64,000 nucleotides of DNA. Source: Apium graveolens. Lineage: Eukaryota; Streptophyta; Magnoliopsida; Apiales; Apiaceae. Under the pieces are notes generated by a model. That model had not been told where the DNA came from. It searched no databases and saw only the letters and a list, made by a program, of their open reading frames with translations. Positions 49,501 to 60,414 of the stretch are shown here, piece after piece. The translations under genes and the position numbers were made by a program. Each line of letters begins with the position of its first letter. Within the stretch, counting starts at the first letter, position 1. The stretch is taken from assembly GCF_009905375.1 (NCBI RefSeq), contig NC_133649.1, positions 226,941,275 to 227,005,274 on the forward strand, read 5' to 3'.

Positions 49501-49509
49501 GTCTACAAT

Positions 49510-51161
49510 TTGAGAACCAACATTGTTATGGAATCAATACATCTTCTGTTTGATGATAAAAAGATTGTAGGACTACAAGATGGAGATTACCATGAGAGCC
49601 TCAAATTTGACAATGTGGAGATGGTTAGTGATGACAGTGATGATGAAAGTGATCAAGAAACTATAACTAAGGATAGTGCAGAAAAATCTACAACCAATGA
49701 AGCTAATAACTCAACATCCATTGAGTTACAAAATGCTTCCGTCGGCAGACAATCTGCATCATCCATCGGGAGACAATCAGCTTCATCCGTCGGAACTCAA
49801 AATACACCATCGGCCGGGTCATCAAAAGAAGCTGAAAGTCAGAATAGATCACTTACAGAAAGTTCCTCTTTCTCAAATCATAGATTCACAAACTCAGGGG
49901 GAGTTTCTAATAATCAAAACTCAATCACACATCAAGACAACAATGAGGCCTCTTCATCTAGAGCTGATCTACCTCAACAAAGAAAATGGACGAAGGATTA
50001 CCCCTTTGAGCTCATCATTGGTGATGTATCTTCTAGAGTTCAAAAAAGGATAGCAACTCAAGAAGAATGTCTATATAGCAGTTTCCAATCTAAGGAAGAA
50101 CCAAAGAAGGTAGAAGAAGCTTTGTTGGATCCTGATTGGATTTTAGCTATGCAGGAGGAGCTAAACCAATTTGAAAGGAACAATGTATGGAAGTTGGTAC
50201 CCAAGCCTAAAGGAAAGAATTCAATAGACACCAAATGGGTATTCAGAAACAAGATGGATGAAAATGGCATAGTAGTCAGGAACGAAGCTAGATTGGTTGC
50301 TAAGGGCTATTGTCAACAAGAAGGAATAGATTTTGATGAAACCTTTGCTCCTGTTGCAAAACTTGAAGCCATCAGAATTTTCTCTATGCAGCCCATGCCA
50401 ATTTCAAGGTCTATCAAATGGATGTCAAGAGTGCTTTTCTAAATAGAGATTTGGAGGAGGAAGTCTATATCAGTCAGCCTCCTGGTTTTGAAGACCCGAG
50501 TCTACCTGATCATGTATACTATCTTTTGAAAGCACTCTATGGATTAAAGCAAGCACCTAGAGCCTGGTATGACACTTTGTCAAAGTTTCTTTTAGAGAAT
50601 CACTTCACTAGAGGTACTGTAGACAAAACTTTATTCTTTAGAAATATTAATGGCTCTAGCATACTTGTTCAAATTTATGTAGATGACATTATTTTTGGCT
50701 CTACTGATGAAAAAGTTTGCAAAAAGTTTGCCAAATTGATGCAAAGTAAGTATGAAATGAGCATGATGGGAGAACTAACTTACTTTCTTGGTTTGCAAGT
50801 TAAGCAAGTTAGTGATGGAATATTCATTAGTCAAACTAAATTTATTTATGATCTTTTAAAGAAGTTTGAACTAATGAATTGCATATCTGCAAAAACTCCC
50901 ATGGCCATTGCAACTAAACTTGAATTAAAATCTACTGAAATGTCTGTGGATATTTCAAGTTATAGAGGCATGGTTGGCTCACTTCTATACTTAACAGCTA
51001 GTAGGCCAGATATAATGTTTGCTACATGTCTTTGTGCTAGATTTCAGGTTGACCCTAGAGAATCTCATTTAATTGCTATAAATAGAATTTTCAGTTATCT
51101 CAAAGGTACACCAAAACTTGGCATTTGGTACCCTAGAGATTCTAGTTTTGATCTAACTGGT
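49510..51161 (+). pseudogene. Copia-2 linker, reverse transcriptase and truncated RNase H
   Basis: The linker repeats Ser-rich units around 49730-49820 ([19 protein letters not shown]), which are variant and inverted copies of the CGACGGATGA motif read as protein. RT blocks follow: [45 protein letters not shown], a frameshift near 50385, then [11 protein letters not shown] and the catalytic YVDDIIFGS (about 50676). The sequence continues to [12 protein letters not shown] and stops matching after DSSFDLTG at 51161, where the first RNase H acidic block should begin. Confidence 0.9.
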
Positions 51162-51929
51162 TTTCATTTACGAGCTACAGTGACTATACAATAACTTGCA
51201 AATTCGGTCACAACTGTGAAGCTACTTTCAATGACCATTCACGGGAAACAACATCGTACAAATCACTGATAAAAATAATTCATACACGCAACAGACTATT
51301 GACGACCTTATATATAATTCAAACACGCAACCTATTACAATACACACACTGAGTAATGGTTTCAATTTAATTGAAGAAGGAGGCATGTGACCTTTGCCGA
51401 CTATTCATGGCAGCATAAAGCAAATTGCTTCTGCATTTTTGAAATAGTTAATCCAAAATAATGTACCAAAATAAATCTGTCATAAAGTATGGCAAAAGAT
51501 TCCGACCTGGATGTGACTTATCGTTTACTACAACTGCTAAATGTAACCACTATGAAATCACAGCTACATATTTCCATTTATATCTTGTCAACAACAGGGG
51601 CAATTTCAAATTGCTTGTTCAATCTTCATTCACATGCTAAAGTGACTATACAATTACAATAATTTCTTGCAAACTTCAATGTACACAGTGAGTAGTCAAT
51701 TCAAATTAATATAATCAGAATGCATGTGACTTCTACTTTAATATGTTGACAATTGAATCAAAGGGATAATATGTCAAACAAAAGTGATGACCTCAAAATC
51801 TGATGGGATAAGATGTGAATCCAAAAGGATAAGGTTGCCATAAATTTTTTCCTATAAATACCAATTTCCAATTGTCATCTCTAATATAACTTTATAATCT
51901 CATCCATATTTATCTTAACCATTATTGTG
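51162..51929 (+). promoter_or_regulatory. Upstream region of the GRF-like gene, with TATA box and degenerate duplication
   Basis: A TATAAATA box at about 51852-51859 lies 78 bases before the ATG at 51930, a normal spacing for a plant promoter with a short leader. Two stretches, about 51165-51400 and 51630-51750, resemble each other (shared AGTGACTATACAAT, CTTGCAAA, CACACxGAGTA, GGCATGTGAC-like pieces), suggesting an old tandem duplication. No other gene is seen. Confidence 0.5.
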
Positions 51930-52241
51930 ATGGAGAGGCAAGAAATGTGTTTCTGTGGCGTGGAACTCGAGGTATCTAATATGTGGACCGGTGAATATGC
52001 CTGTAGGCGTTGGGAGTGGTGTGCTAGCCGGAAGTATGCTTACTTTGTTTGGCTCGATGAGCCTCTGACAGACCATGCTTTGGAAGTTGTTCACCAGCTT
52101 TACAAGGAGATGGACAGGAAACACTATAACATGAAGATGTAATTATGGGCATATTATCAAGAGAAGTTGGTTGCGATTCGTGCTCAGGTGGTTGAGAAGG
52201 TGCGGGAAGTTGAAACCACCGTCAACGACGGTCGAAATTAA
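51930..52241 (+). pseudogene. Small GRF-type zinc-finger-like gene with a premature stop
   Basis: From ATG 51930 the frame reads MERQEMCFCGVELEVSNMW, then RRWEWCASRKYAYFVWLDEP and a helix (HALEVVHQLYKEMDRKH) to TAA at 52140. The CxCG start, the RR(W/F)xxC block and the YFxWLDEP end match plant GRF zinc fingers, which bind single-stranded nucleic acid. The fourth expected ligand (Cys before the aromatic-F-x-W) is Tyr. Past the TAA the same frame goes on for 33 codons (YYQEKLVAIRAQVVEKVREV) to a second stop, so the TAA looks premature. It is the only gene-like unit here not inside a transposon. Confidence 0.5.
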
Positions 52242-52925
52242 TAAATTCGAATATGGGATTGTCCTCACTTAATTTCAATCTAATTGTATTTTCAAGTACT
52301 GTTGCTTTGATGTTGTTGTAGTTTCAAGCTTGAAGTTGTATTCGAGATAACAAAAAATTCTACATAATATGAACACTTAACTATTTTATATTTGCAACTT
52401 TCTATTCATTTTATAACAGAAAATAGAAATGGAGCATAGTAATCTATACTACGTCATTCTATAAAATTGTAATTTCAAATTTAGTATGCTCATTCTAAGA
52501 AAAATATATTTTGCCAATTTACTGTATTATTTCTAACTTTTTCCTTACTTTCTTACCATTTTCGGGTGGCTAAAAATCATTTATCTAATTTTTTTTTCTT
52601 AAATTCAATTTTTTTATTCAAAGTAGTCTAGAAATATTACTATATAAAGTTATAAAATTTAAATTTTGGAGTAAATAACTATATTTTCAAAAAAAATAAA
52701 AATCACTCTTCGTTACACTAGTTCACATTTCTTTCCAAGGTACCATGTTCGGGTACATATAAATATAGCTTCTTTAATTTTTTTCCCTGAATTTTTTAAA
52801 TTAAATAAAAGTAGTGTACTTTTACTATAACATTAAGTAAAAAAAATTAAAATTATAAGGCTATATTATGCTTTCTAAAGCTCCCAAAAACCTTGTTGAA
52901 TGTTATTAATCGGCCAATAGGGAAA
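52242..52925. other. AT-rich intergenic DNA, no gene seen
   Basis: Sequence between the GRF-like gene and the target duplication of the Tat-like element. Possible 3' untranslated region at the start; otherwise nothing recognised. Confidence 0.5.
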
Positions 52926-52930
52926 GAAGG

Positions 52931-53519
52931 TGATAGGGGATAAATAAATCCTGATTGTGTAATTAAATATTACATGAATTATACATGATTTGGGCTACTA
53001 GGCCCAATAAAAAAGATGTATGACATTCAGACCAAAAAGGTTAACACATTGATCAGGCCTGATGGACCAGATCAGGCCTGATGGAACAAAGAAGGCCCAA
53101 AACCTTGAATATTAATTAATTTCGTAATTAATTAATAAGGGAAAAATCAGCTATTAAGAAGAGTACCAATAAGGGCATAAATCCTTGTAGATTAGTCTCC
53201 AAGGGACCTAGAAGGATAAGGAATCAGTTTCCTACTACTTAGGACTCCAAAGTCCATTCTAACTCTAAGACTTGCCCACCAAGTCTCCTAATTAACCCAA
53301 GTCCAATTCAAGGACTCCCAACATCTATATAAGGGGTCCCACCCCATAAATCAGAACTATGTTTTTTGACTTGATCCTTAGCAATCAGCAAGGTACGTAG
53401 GCATCTTGTTAAGGCAGATTGAGTCACAAAACACAAGAGCAGTCAAATCGAGCCTCGAAGCTCACGTTCCTTAGTAATAAATACAACAGTTATTATACTT
53501 TAGTTTTTGATCCATAACA
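52931..53519 (+). mobile_element. Tat-like 5' LTR
   Basis: 589 bases, TGATAGGGGAT...TCCATAACA. A CTATATAAG box at 53325-53333 is the likely promoter. Aligns with 59747-60326 with roughly a dozen differences. It contains a direct repeat, CAGGCCTGATGG...CAGGCCTGATGG, at 53053-53084. Confidence 0.9.
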
Positions 53520-53521
53520 TT

Positions 53522-53539
53522 TGGCGCCGTCTGTGGGAA
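53522..53539 (+). promoter_or_regulatory. Tat-like primer-binding site
   Basis: TGGCGCCGTCTGTGGGAA lies two bases after the LTR. This TGGCGCCGTCTGTGGG form is usual for Tat-group gypsy elements. Confidence 0.8.
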
Positions 53540-53554
53540 AGCACAGCAACAACC

Positions 53555-53867
53555 ATGGCGAGAACCCGGAGAACAGTTAGAGCCCTTGAAGGAGGAACAC
53601 CAACGGGGACAACCCAAGTAATTTCGTCAACCATGGAGGTACCTCCTCATTCAACTTATGCAGCCACGCAAGGAGAAGCCCAGATAGGGGCAACTGAACC
53701 TTCAGCCACAAGGGACGATTCCCTCGGCTACTCAAGGTACGAATCCCCAAGTTCAACAACTACATGTACCTGTGAATTCTCGACCCATTGGGTATGAGTA
53801 TTCAACTGTTGTGACTACTAACCCTCCATATGGGATGCCCCTTTATCCCGAGATTGGAGGAAGCGGA
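53555..53867 (+). pseudogene. gag: Tat-like gag, N-terminal part
   Basis: ATG 53555 in a good context (ACCATGG) opens MARTRRTVRALEGG and continues Thr/Ser-rich to TGA at 53795. The rest of the N-terminal part runs in a shifted frame to the solo LTR insertion at 53868 and resumes at 57739. Confidence 0.7.
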
Positions 53868-56800
53868 TGTAAAATCCGGGAAATATCATGTAATTATTTG
53901 TATCAATATATGATTATTATGTGAATATTATATGAATTTTTGGTGAATAATCTGATGTTTAATAATAATATTTGGATGTTTGTATGTAATAAAATGTGAG
54001 TATGTTAATTTTAATATGTCCAGAATAAAATATAGATAATTAAGATATTTTCCTTGTAATTTTTGGAGTATTAGATGATTTTATAATGATTTATGAATTA
54101 TTAATTATTTTCTGAATAATTACAAAATTATTTTATAAAGCCGGGAATCGTCCGACTTCAACAATTTTTAGATTTTTACAACCCGAAACTCTTCCGAAAA
54201 CTCCTTCCTAACCTAATCTGGTAATTCCGGACATTTTTCGTGTTTTGACTTTTTCGATCCAGATTACGGTTTGACCTGTGCGCGACCTGGTGCAAAATTT
54301 TCATTACGACAATCATTTCGGTAAATCAACGAAACCCGTATTTTCAAAAGACGGGATATTATTACATTATTTCCATATAAAGTATTTTATAAAAAGGCCG
54401 ATTGAGATAATTATCCGGAATTGATATCAAACCAGATTGTTATTGTAGTTACTTAGCGGCTAAGCAACTAATTTAACGATCCAAAACGATCCAGAACGAA
54501 CCAATATTCCGTAAATATAAATAGCATATTTCTTATTTCATTTTATTCGTTTATTCATTTATAACCAGTAAAAATACAGTAATTACAGAGAAAAATCCTT
54601 AAAAAATGATATGTTCCCGAGAATCAAACGCACGAACGAGGACGTTACTGAACTCCGATTCAAGCGTGCAACATATCAAAACGAAGCTCTCGAAAAACTC
54701 TACCTTAATCCATCATCAGTTTTTGTCCAGAAATCAAGGTATTTTCTTATTTAATTATTTTAATTCGAATTAATTATAGATTAAATTATGAATTTTTATT
54801 CTTGATGTTGTTGATATGATTTGATGATTTCATGTTGTAGAGCATGTTTTTCTGGTCAATTTCATATATTATACTTCAAAAATAGAGTTCAATATCATGT
54901 AGTAATTGAAGTTTGATTTTCTGAAAATTATTTGAATATGCGTTCTTGGTGTTCTTGAAGAATCCTGAGAATCAAACCCAAATTTGAGGGTGATGCAGAT
55001 TTCAGAATTCGAAGTATAAGTAACCAAAATGCTCAGGTTTTTATGCTCTTTCGGTTTATGCCATCAAATCATTCAAACGATTAGTAATTTGTAAATTCGT
55101 AATTTTAGGGTTTATGTTCGATTTGGGGGTTTCTTGTTTTTGAATCGTTTGATGATTTGAATATGTTAATAAGCTTTATTGCATGATTTGCAATCGTTTG
55201 GGATATAGAATCGATGATTATAACCCCTAGAGTAGTGAAACCGAGTTCATGGGTTTGTGTGAAATTTTAAATTGTTTTTCTGAACTCGTTCTTGATTATT
55301 TGATTATTCTGGTTCTTGGGTTAGCTTTGTATGGTTATAAGCTTTGATTTCGTGTATATATCGATAAGTTTAGTTCGGTTTTTGCCCAAATCGGAAATTC
55401 GCCGGAGAAGCTTGAACGAAGCTTCGGTTTTGATCGGAGAATGGGCGGGGTTGATTGTTTGTTGTTGTTATTGCCATATCCGAGTTTTCAGGAAAAATTA
55501 GGAGGTGATTGAGTCAGAAACCACGTAAAACCATGGTGTTTTGTGGCTGGATGAGGCTGGCCTGAGGTCCGCCGGCGGTGCCGGATTCTGGAATTTCCAG
55601 AATTTCCAGTGGTTGTGTTCTTGGCCTTCCGGTCACCTTCCCCACGAAGACCGCCGTTTGATCTGTTGGAACGAGTAATAAAGCTGTAAAACTGTTTATG
55701 GAGAATTCTTTTTATTAATAATTCCAAAAATCCTATTTTAATTCTAAAATCATTATCTTTATTCTAAACATTAATTTTAATTCGAATTTAAATCCTAATT
55801 ATTTAATTAATTAATTTTAAGTGATAATTAATTATTTAATTAATCAATTGATTTAATTATTAATTGGTTAATTCATTTAATTAATTATTAAATAATCTTA
55901 ATTGATTTAATAATTAGATTTAATTATTTATTTTGATTTAAAATTCTGAAAAATAGTTTCGAGCTTTAAAATATTATTTAAATTATTTTCAAGGCTCGAA
56001 AATTATTATAAAATTATTTTAATGTTAGATTAGGGTATTCGAACCCTATTATTTAATTATAAAATGATTCGAACACCGTTTTAATTCCGAAAAATGTTTA
56101 AAAATTCATAATAAATCAACCGTTCATCCGTTTAATACGAAACGAATGCCCCTAGACTTAGAAAAATATTTTGCTCTTATTAAAAATATTTTCAAGACCT
56201 AAAATCCTTTGTATCTAAAAGACGTTTGTTTTATGGATCATTCCTAGTTAATAATTGATCGATAAAATATTCTTTTTGACCCAATTTCAATTCTAAACAT
56301 ATCGAGACCTATCTTTTGACGATTCAACTTATGTGCTACATGAATTATGTGATTAGGTGATATATGATTATATGCCCTATATGTACGTGTTATGTGGATA
56401 ATGAGTCAGCGTGTCTTTTAAACATTATCTGATTGAGATGTGATCTTTGTCTGTTATTATCGGGCGGGTAGACGATAGGGATAAGTGTATAGACTAGTCA
56501 ATTATATATTGTCAGTTCATTGAATAGTATTATTTGTGATAGATGCACAGAGTATGAGACGTTCAAAGCCAGATAGAGATTGTAGAAGTAAAGCCTGATT
56601 AATCGTAAGGAGACGAGTGAATTCAGAATAGAGATAAACTTGAATTAGCGATTGTTAAGAAAGGTCAAGTGGCATGTCAATGGAAATACAGACACATAAG
56701 GATTGAGTGTTATGGCAAATAGTTAAAGATCAGAGGGTCACCAATTGAGGCAAGTATTCCTAACCTTTCTCCTTAAATACTGCAAATATTTATTCGCTCA

Positions 56801-57738
56801 TATTCTAAATTCAGAATAGTTAACTGTTTTATATTTCACTGCAATTACTCTTATTATGCCAGTTCTTTTCATTATTGTTCCTATAATTCAATTACTCTCT
56901 TGAGCAAATACCCATTCTTTTGGGTTATTTGTGAACCCTGAATTGGGATGTTTGAAATCAAAATGATTTAACATCAAAATACTCCACGGACTGGATGGTT
57001 ACGATACGGGCTGGGTTTTACTCAGACCTTTAATTAATAGGCCATAGTTGCCTGAGTACTCCTTATACTGGTTGGGTCTATGCAGTTGGGTATAGATCCG
57101 CACTGTATCCTGACTGATCAGCAGGTTATAGTGCATATGTTGGTTCTTGTGTCCAGTCTAATTTATTGTTGATCGCCATTAACGGCATTCCTTTCCGAAT
57201 GATTCGTAATTACAAATTTCAAAAGGATGAACTATTGAAACGATTACTGTCCTTTTTCGGAAAAATGCGATTTATAATGAGGGTCGCTGTTTTGTTCGCT
57301 CAACTATTTAAAGATGTAAAGTCGTTTTTAAAATCATACAACAATCGTTTCCAGGAATTTTCTGATCTGATATCTGGAAACCATTTATGATACTTGCTGG
57401 GCATTTTTGGCTCACTCTTGCTTTGTGAACTCTTATTTCTTTCAGTATCAATGAGGGCAAAGTGAATAGCTTTTAATAGACAGCAAAAGTGGTGAGATTC
57501 TAGTTGAAGAAATTAGAGATGTCAGAGTGATCAATACAAGGAAATTAGTAATGAGGTAATGAAATTGTATCTAGACAATGTACATTTTAGAAGGTTAGAT
57601 TCTTGTTTCATACTATAACCTGTAAGTGATCCTGAATATGAGGGGTTTCTGTATATTTATTTTAATATACAGGTTTTTATGATTATTTAAAATTGTGTAG
57701 TGACACTCAATCCTGACCCCGGATTTGGGGGCGTTACA
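53868..57738 (+). mobile_element. 3.87-kb solo LTR of a chromovirus-type gypsy (TSD GCGGA)
   Basis: Runs TGTAAAATCC...GGGGGCGTTACA, flanked by GCGGA at 53863-53867 and 57739-57743. No internal region, primer-binding site or second LTR exists, so it is a solo LTR left by LTR-LTR recombination. It shares the TGCTGGGC...GCTCACTCTTGC block (57395-57422) and the terminal sequence type with the 4.2-kb LTR at 43734-47959, but the 5' parts are different families. No gene is seen inside; frames at 55488-55727 and 57166-57390 look like chance. Confidence 0.95.
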
Positions 57739-58475
57739 GCGGACATGCTGGGCGGAGTGAGGCACGAGGGCGATCGCCCCCCTATATACAAGGTTTGGCT
57801 CCAATCCATGAGGATCAGGAATTTTCTGGTCCTTACATTGAGAGAGACTCTGAATCTTCAGATGATGAAGTGGCCCCAAGAAGGAGGCGTGCTGGCAAAG
57901 AGCCGATGGCTGATGGTCGCCAACGTCCTAGGAGCACCCAAGGGACGAATTCCCAAGAAGTGCAGGAAAGGATCAGGGCTCATGAGGCTGAGATTTAAAG
58001 GCTAAAGCGCGACTTGGAGTTACACCAAAACACCAGACCCTCATTACCCCCAAGGGGAAGGAATCCTCCCGCTATCATAGACCTGGATGGTCCGATACAG
58101 AGAAGGGCTGTTGTCCCAAGGGCTGACCCGAGCAATCTTCTTCCCCTTGGAGATCCTGATGATCCTACTCCACCATTCACTGAAGAAATAATGAATGCCC
58201 ATATCTCAAGGAAGTTCAAGATACCCACTATTAAAGATTATGATGGCACTGGAGATCCCGCCAATCATGTTAGGACATTCTCCAATGCACTGTTGCTACA
58301 GCCCGTGAATGACGCTATTAAGTGTCGGGCCTTTCCTCAAACCCTGTCGGGTATGGCTCAAAGGTGGTATAGTCGTTTACCCCCAAACTCTATTGGGTCA
58401 TTCAGAGAATTAAGTCAGGCTTTTATTAAGCAATTTATCAGTGGGAGAGTGCATGAGAAAGTTCAGCATCCCTAA
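57739..58475 (+). pseudogene. gag: Tat-like gag, central part
   Basis: Resumes after the solo LTR with an acidic/basic linker (IERDSESSDDEVAPRRRRAG), one TAA at 57996, then the gag core: FTEEIMNAHISRKFKIP, DYDGTGDPANHVRTF, MAQRWYSRLPPNSIGSFREL and FIKQFISGRVHEK. Stop at 58473-58475. Confidence 0.85.
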
Positions 58476-59750
58476 TGAGCATTGTGCAGGGGGCGAAGGA
58501 ATCCTTAAGAGACTACCTGAATCATTTCACAAAGGAAGCTTTAAAAGTCCCGGACCTTGATGACAAGGTAGCCATGATAGCGCTGCAATAGGGAACTAGA
58601 GATGAGTTTTCCAAGATGTCCTTGGCCAAACACCCCCCTGAAAGCATGCTGTAGCTCCAAGATAGGGCAGGGAAGTTTATCAAGGTGGAAGAGAGTATGA
58701 GGAAGACAGTCGTGAGCAACGAGCCCGCTGGAGGCAAGAAGCGGAAGACCGATCTAGAATACATCGCTAAGGACAAGTATCCTAGAACTGAGCAGAATCC
58801 TGACTCAACTCCCAAGAGAGGAGGACCTGGACAAAAATTTACTAAGTATGCTAAGGCTGAATGCTCCAAGGAGCCAAATTTTAATGGAAATCGAGAAAGA
58901 TCGAGATATACGCTGGCCTAAGCCCTTGAAGGTCGATCCTGCCAAGTTAGATAAGAGCAAGTATTATAGATTTCACAAGGATGTTGGTCATGACACCGAT
59001 GAGTGTAGGCAACTGAAAGATGAAATTGAGTTCCTTATTAGAAAAGGGAGATTGAACAAGTACACTGGAGATGGAGGAGACAGGAGCAACAACGTGAGAA
59101 AAAACTTTGATGATCGAAGAAGAGATCAAGAAGACCAGGGGCAAAATCCCCAACCTAGGGGATCGGTGATAAATATAAGCTTCGGAGGACCGCGACCCCG
59201 AGGGCCTGTGATAAACACAATTTTTGGAGGACCAACTGCTGCTGGATTATCCAATAACTCCAGGAAAGCGTATGCTCGAGAAGTTATGCATATTGTTGGG
59301 GAAGCCCCAAAGAGGGCCAGGACAGGAGTAACAATATCTTTTGATGATTTTGATCTAGAGGGTGTGAAATTTCCCCTTGACGACCCGTTGGTCATAACCC
59401 CGATAATATGGAACAACCCGGTGAAAAGGGTCCTTGTGGATAATGGTGCTTCAGTGGATATCTTGCTTCATGACACCTTTTTAAGGACGGGATATAATGA
59501 CTCCCAATTGACCCCAACCGACATGCCGATATATGGATTTTCGGGAGTGGAGTGCCCCGTAGAAGGGATAATTAAGTTGCCAACAACCATAGGACTGGAA
59601 CCAAGGCAAGCAACTCAGATGTTGGACTTTGTAGTGGTGAAGGCTAGTTCGACTTATAATGCTATCATGGGAAGAACAGGGATACACGCCTTCAAGGCAG
59701 TCCCTTCTTCCTACTATTCAGTTATGAAGTTTCCAACCCGAGATGAATAA
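58476..59750 (+). pseudogene. Tat-like gag C-terminus and aspartic protease
   Basis: Gag continues through two stops (about 58589 and 58652) in SIVQGAKESLRDYLNHF and a basic linker. The usual knuckle is reduced to FHKDVGHDTDECRQLKDEI. The protease is open from 58848: VTISFDDFDLEGVKFP, then VDNGASVDILL as active site and NAIMGRTGIHAFKAVPSSY. It ends six codons later, at a TAA created by the junction with the 3' LTR, just where the linker to RT should begin. Confidence 0.85.
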
Positions 59751-60326
59751 ATAAATCCTGATTGTGTAATTAAATATTACATGAATTATACATGATTTGG
59801 GCTACTAGGCCCAATAAAAAAGATGTATGACATTCAGACCAAAAAGGTTAACACATTGATCAGGCCTGATGGACCAGATCAGGCCTGATGGAACAAAGAA
59901 GGCCCAAAATCCTGAATATTAATTAATTTCATAATTAATTAATAAGGGAAAAATCTGCTATTAAGAAGAGTCCCAATAAGGACATAAATCCTTGTAGATT
60001 AGTCTCCAAGGGACCTAGAAGGATAAGGAATCAGTTTCCTACTACTTAGGACTCCAAAGTCCATTCTAACTCCGAGACTTGCCCACCAAGTCTCCTAATT
60101 AACCTAAGTGCAATTCAAGGACTCCCAACATCTATATAAGGGGTCTCACCCCACAAATCAAAACTACGTTTTTTGACTTGATCCTTAGCAATCAGCAAGG
60201 TACGTAGGCATCTTGTTAAGGCAGATTGAGTCACGAAACACTAGAGCAGTCAAATCGAGCCTCGAAGCTCACGTTCCTTTGTAATAAATACAACAGTTAT
60301 TATACTTTAATTTTTGATCCACAATA
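59747..60326 (+). mobile_element. Tat-like 3' LTR, lacking its first bases
   Basis: Homology to the 5' LTR starts at ATAAATAAATCC (59747, equivalent to 52940). The opening TGATAGGGG and the polypurine tract are missing; only TGA just before the junction could be a remnant. Ends TCCACAATA, with the normal terminal CA changed to TA, then GAAGG. Confidence 0.9.
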
Positions 60327-60358
60327 GAAGGAAAAAGTAAAAACAAAATAAAAAAGAG

Positions 60359-60413
60359 ACTACGCCACTTCAAGTGGCATAGTTTGGTCCAATGCCACTT
60401 GAAGTGGCGTAGT
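60359..60413. repeat. 22-bp perfect inverted repeat with CACTA-like ends
   Basis: ACTACGCCACTTCAAGTGGC at 60359 pairs perfectly over 22 bases with the arm 60392-60413, around an 11-base loop (60381-60391). Each arm holds its own small palindrome (CCACTTCAAGTGG, CCACTTGAAGTGG). The right border TGGCGTAGTG is identical to the CACTA-1/CACTA-3 terminus; the left border has G in place of the first C. Confidence 0.85.
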
Positions 60414-60414
60414 G

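Larger units (their letters stand above)
30534..51161 (+). mobile_element. Copia-2: SIRE-like Ty1/copia element with two nested gypsy insertions
   Basis: Parts in order: 5' LTR (30534-31548 and 39546-39580), primer-binding site, gag, protease, integrase, reverse transcriptase and the start of RNase H. The element stops abruptly at about 51161 after DSSFDLTG; the end of RNase H, any accessory ORFs and the 3' LTR are missing. It is interrupted by an Athila-like element (31549-39540) in the LTR and a chromovirus-type element (41717-47959) between gag and protease, both with 5-bp target duplications. The coding parts are broken by several stops and frameshifts. Related to Copia-1 but a distinct family. 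Confidence 0.9.
52931..60326 (+). mobile_element. Tat-like Ty3/gypsy element with gag and protease only (TSD GAAGG)
   Basis: 5' LTR starts TGATAGGGG; the 3' LTR ends at 60326; GAAGG flanks both (52926-52930 and 60327-60331). The LTR pair, primer-binding site, gag and protease are recognisable. The protease is joined directly to the 3' LTR, so RT, RNase H and integrase are absent. A solo LTR of another family sits inside gag. The gag/protease type (GRFKIPTIKDYDGTGDP-like and VDNGAS) fits the Tat/Retand/Ogre group. Confidence 0.9.

Noticed and set aside
55488..55727. 79-codon minus-strand frame in the solo LTR
   Set aside because: It lies in non-coding LTR sequence and has no recognisable motif; likely chance in a locally GC-richer patch.
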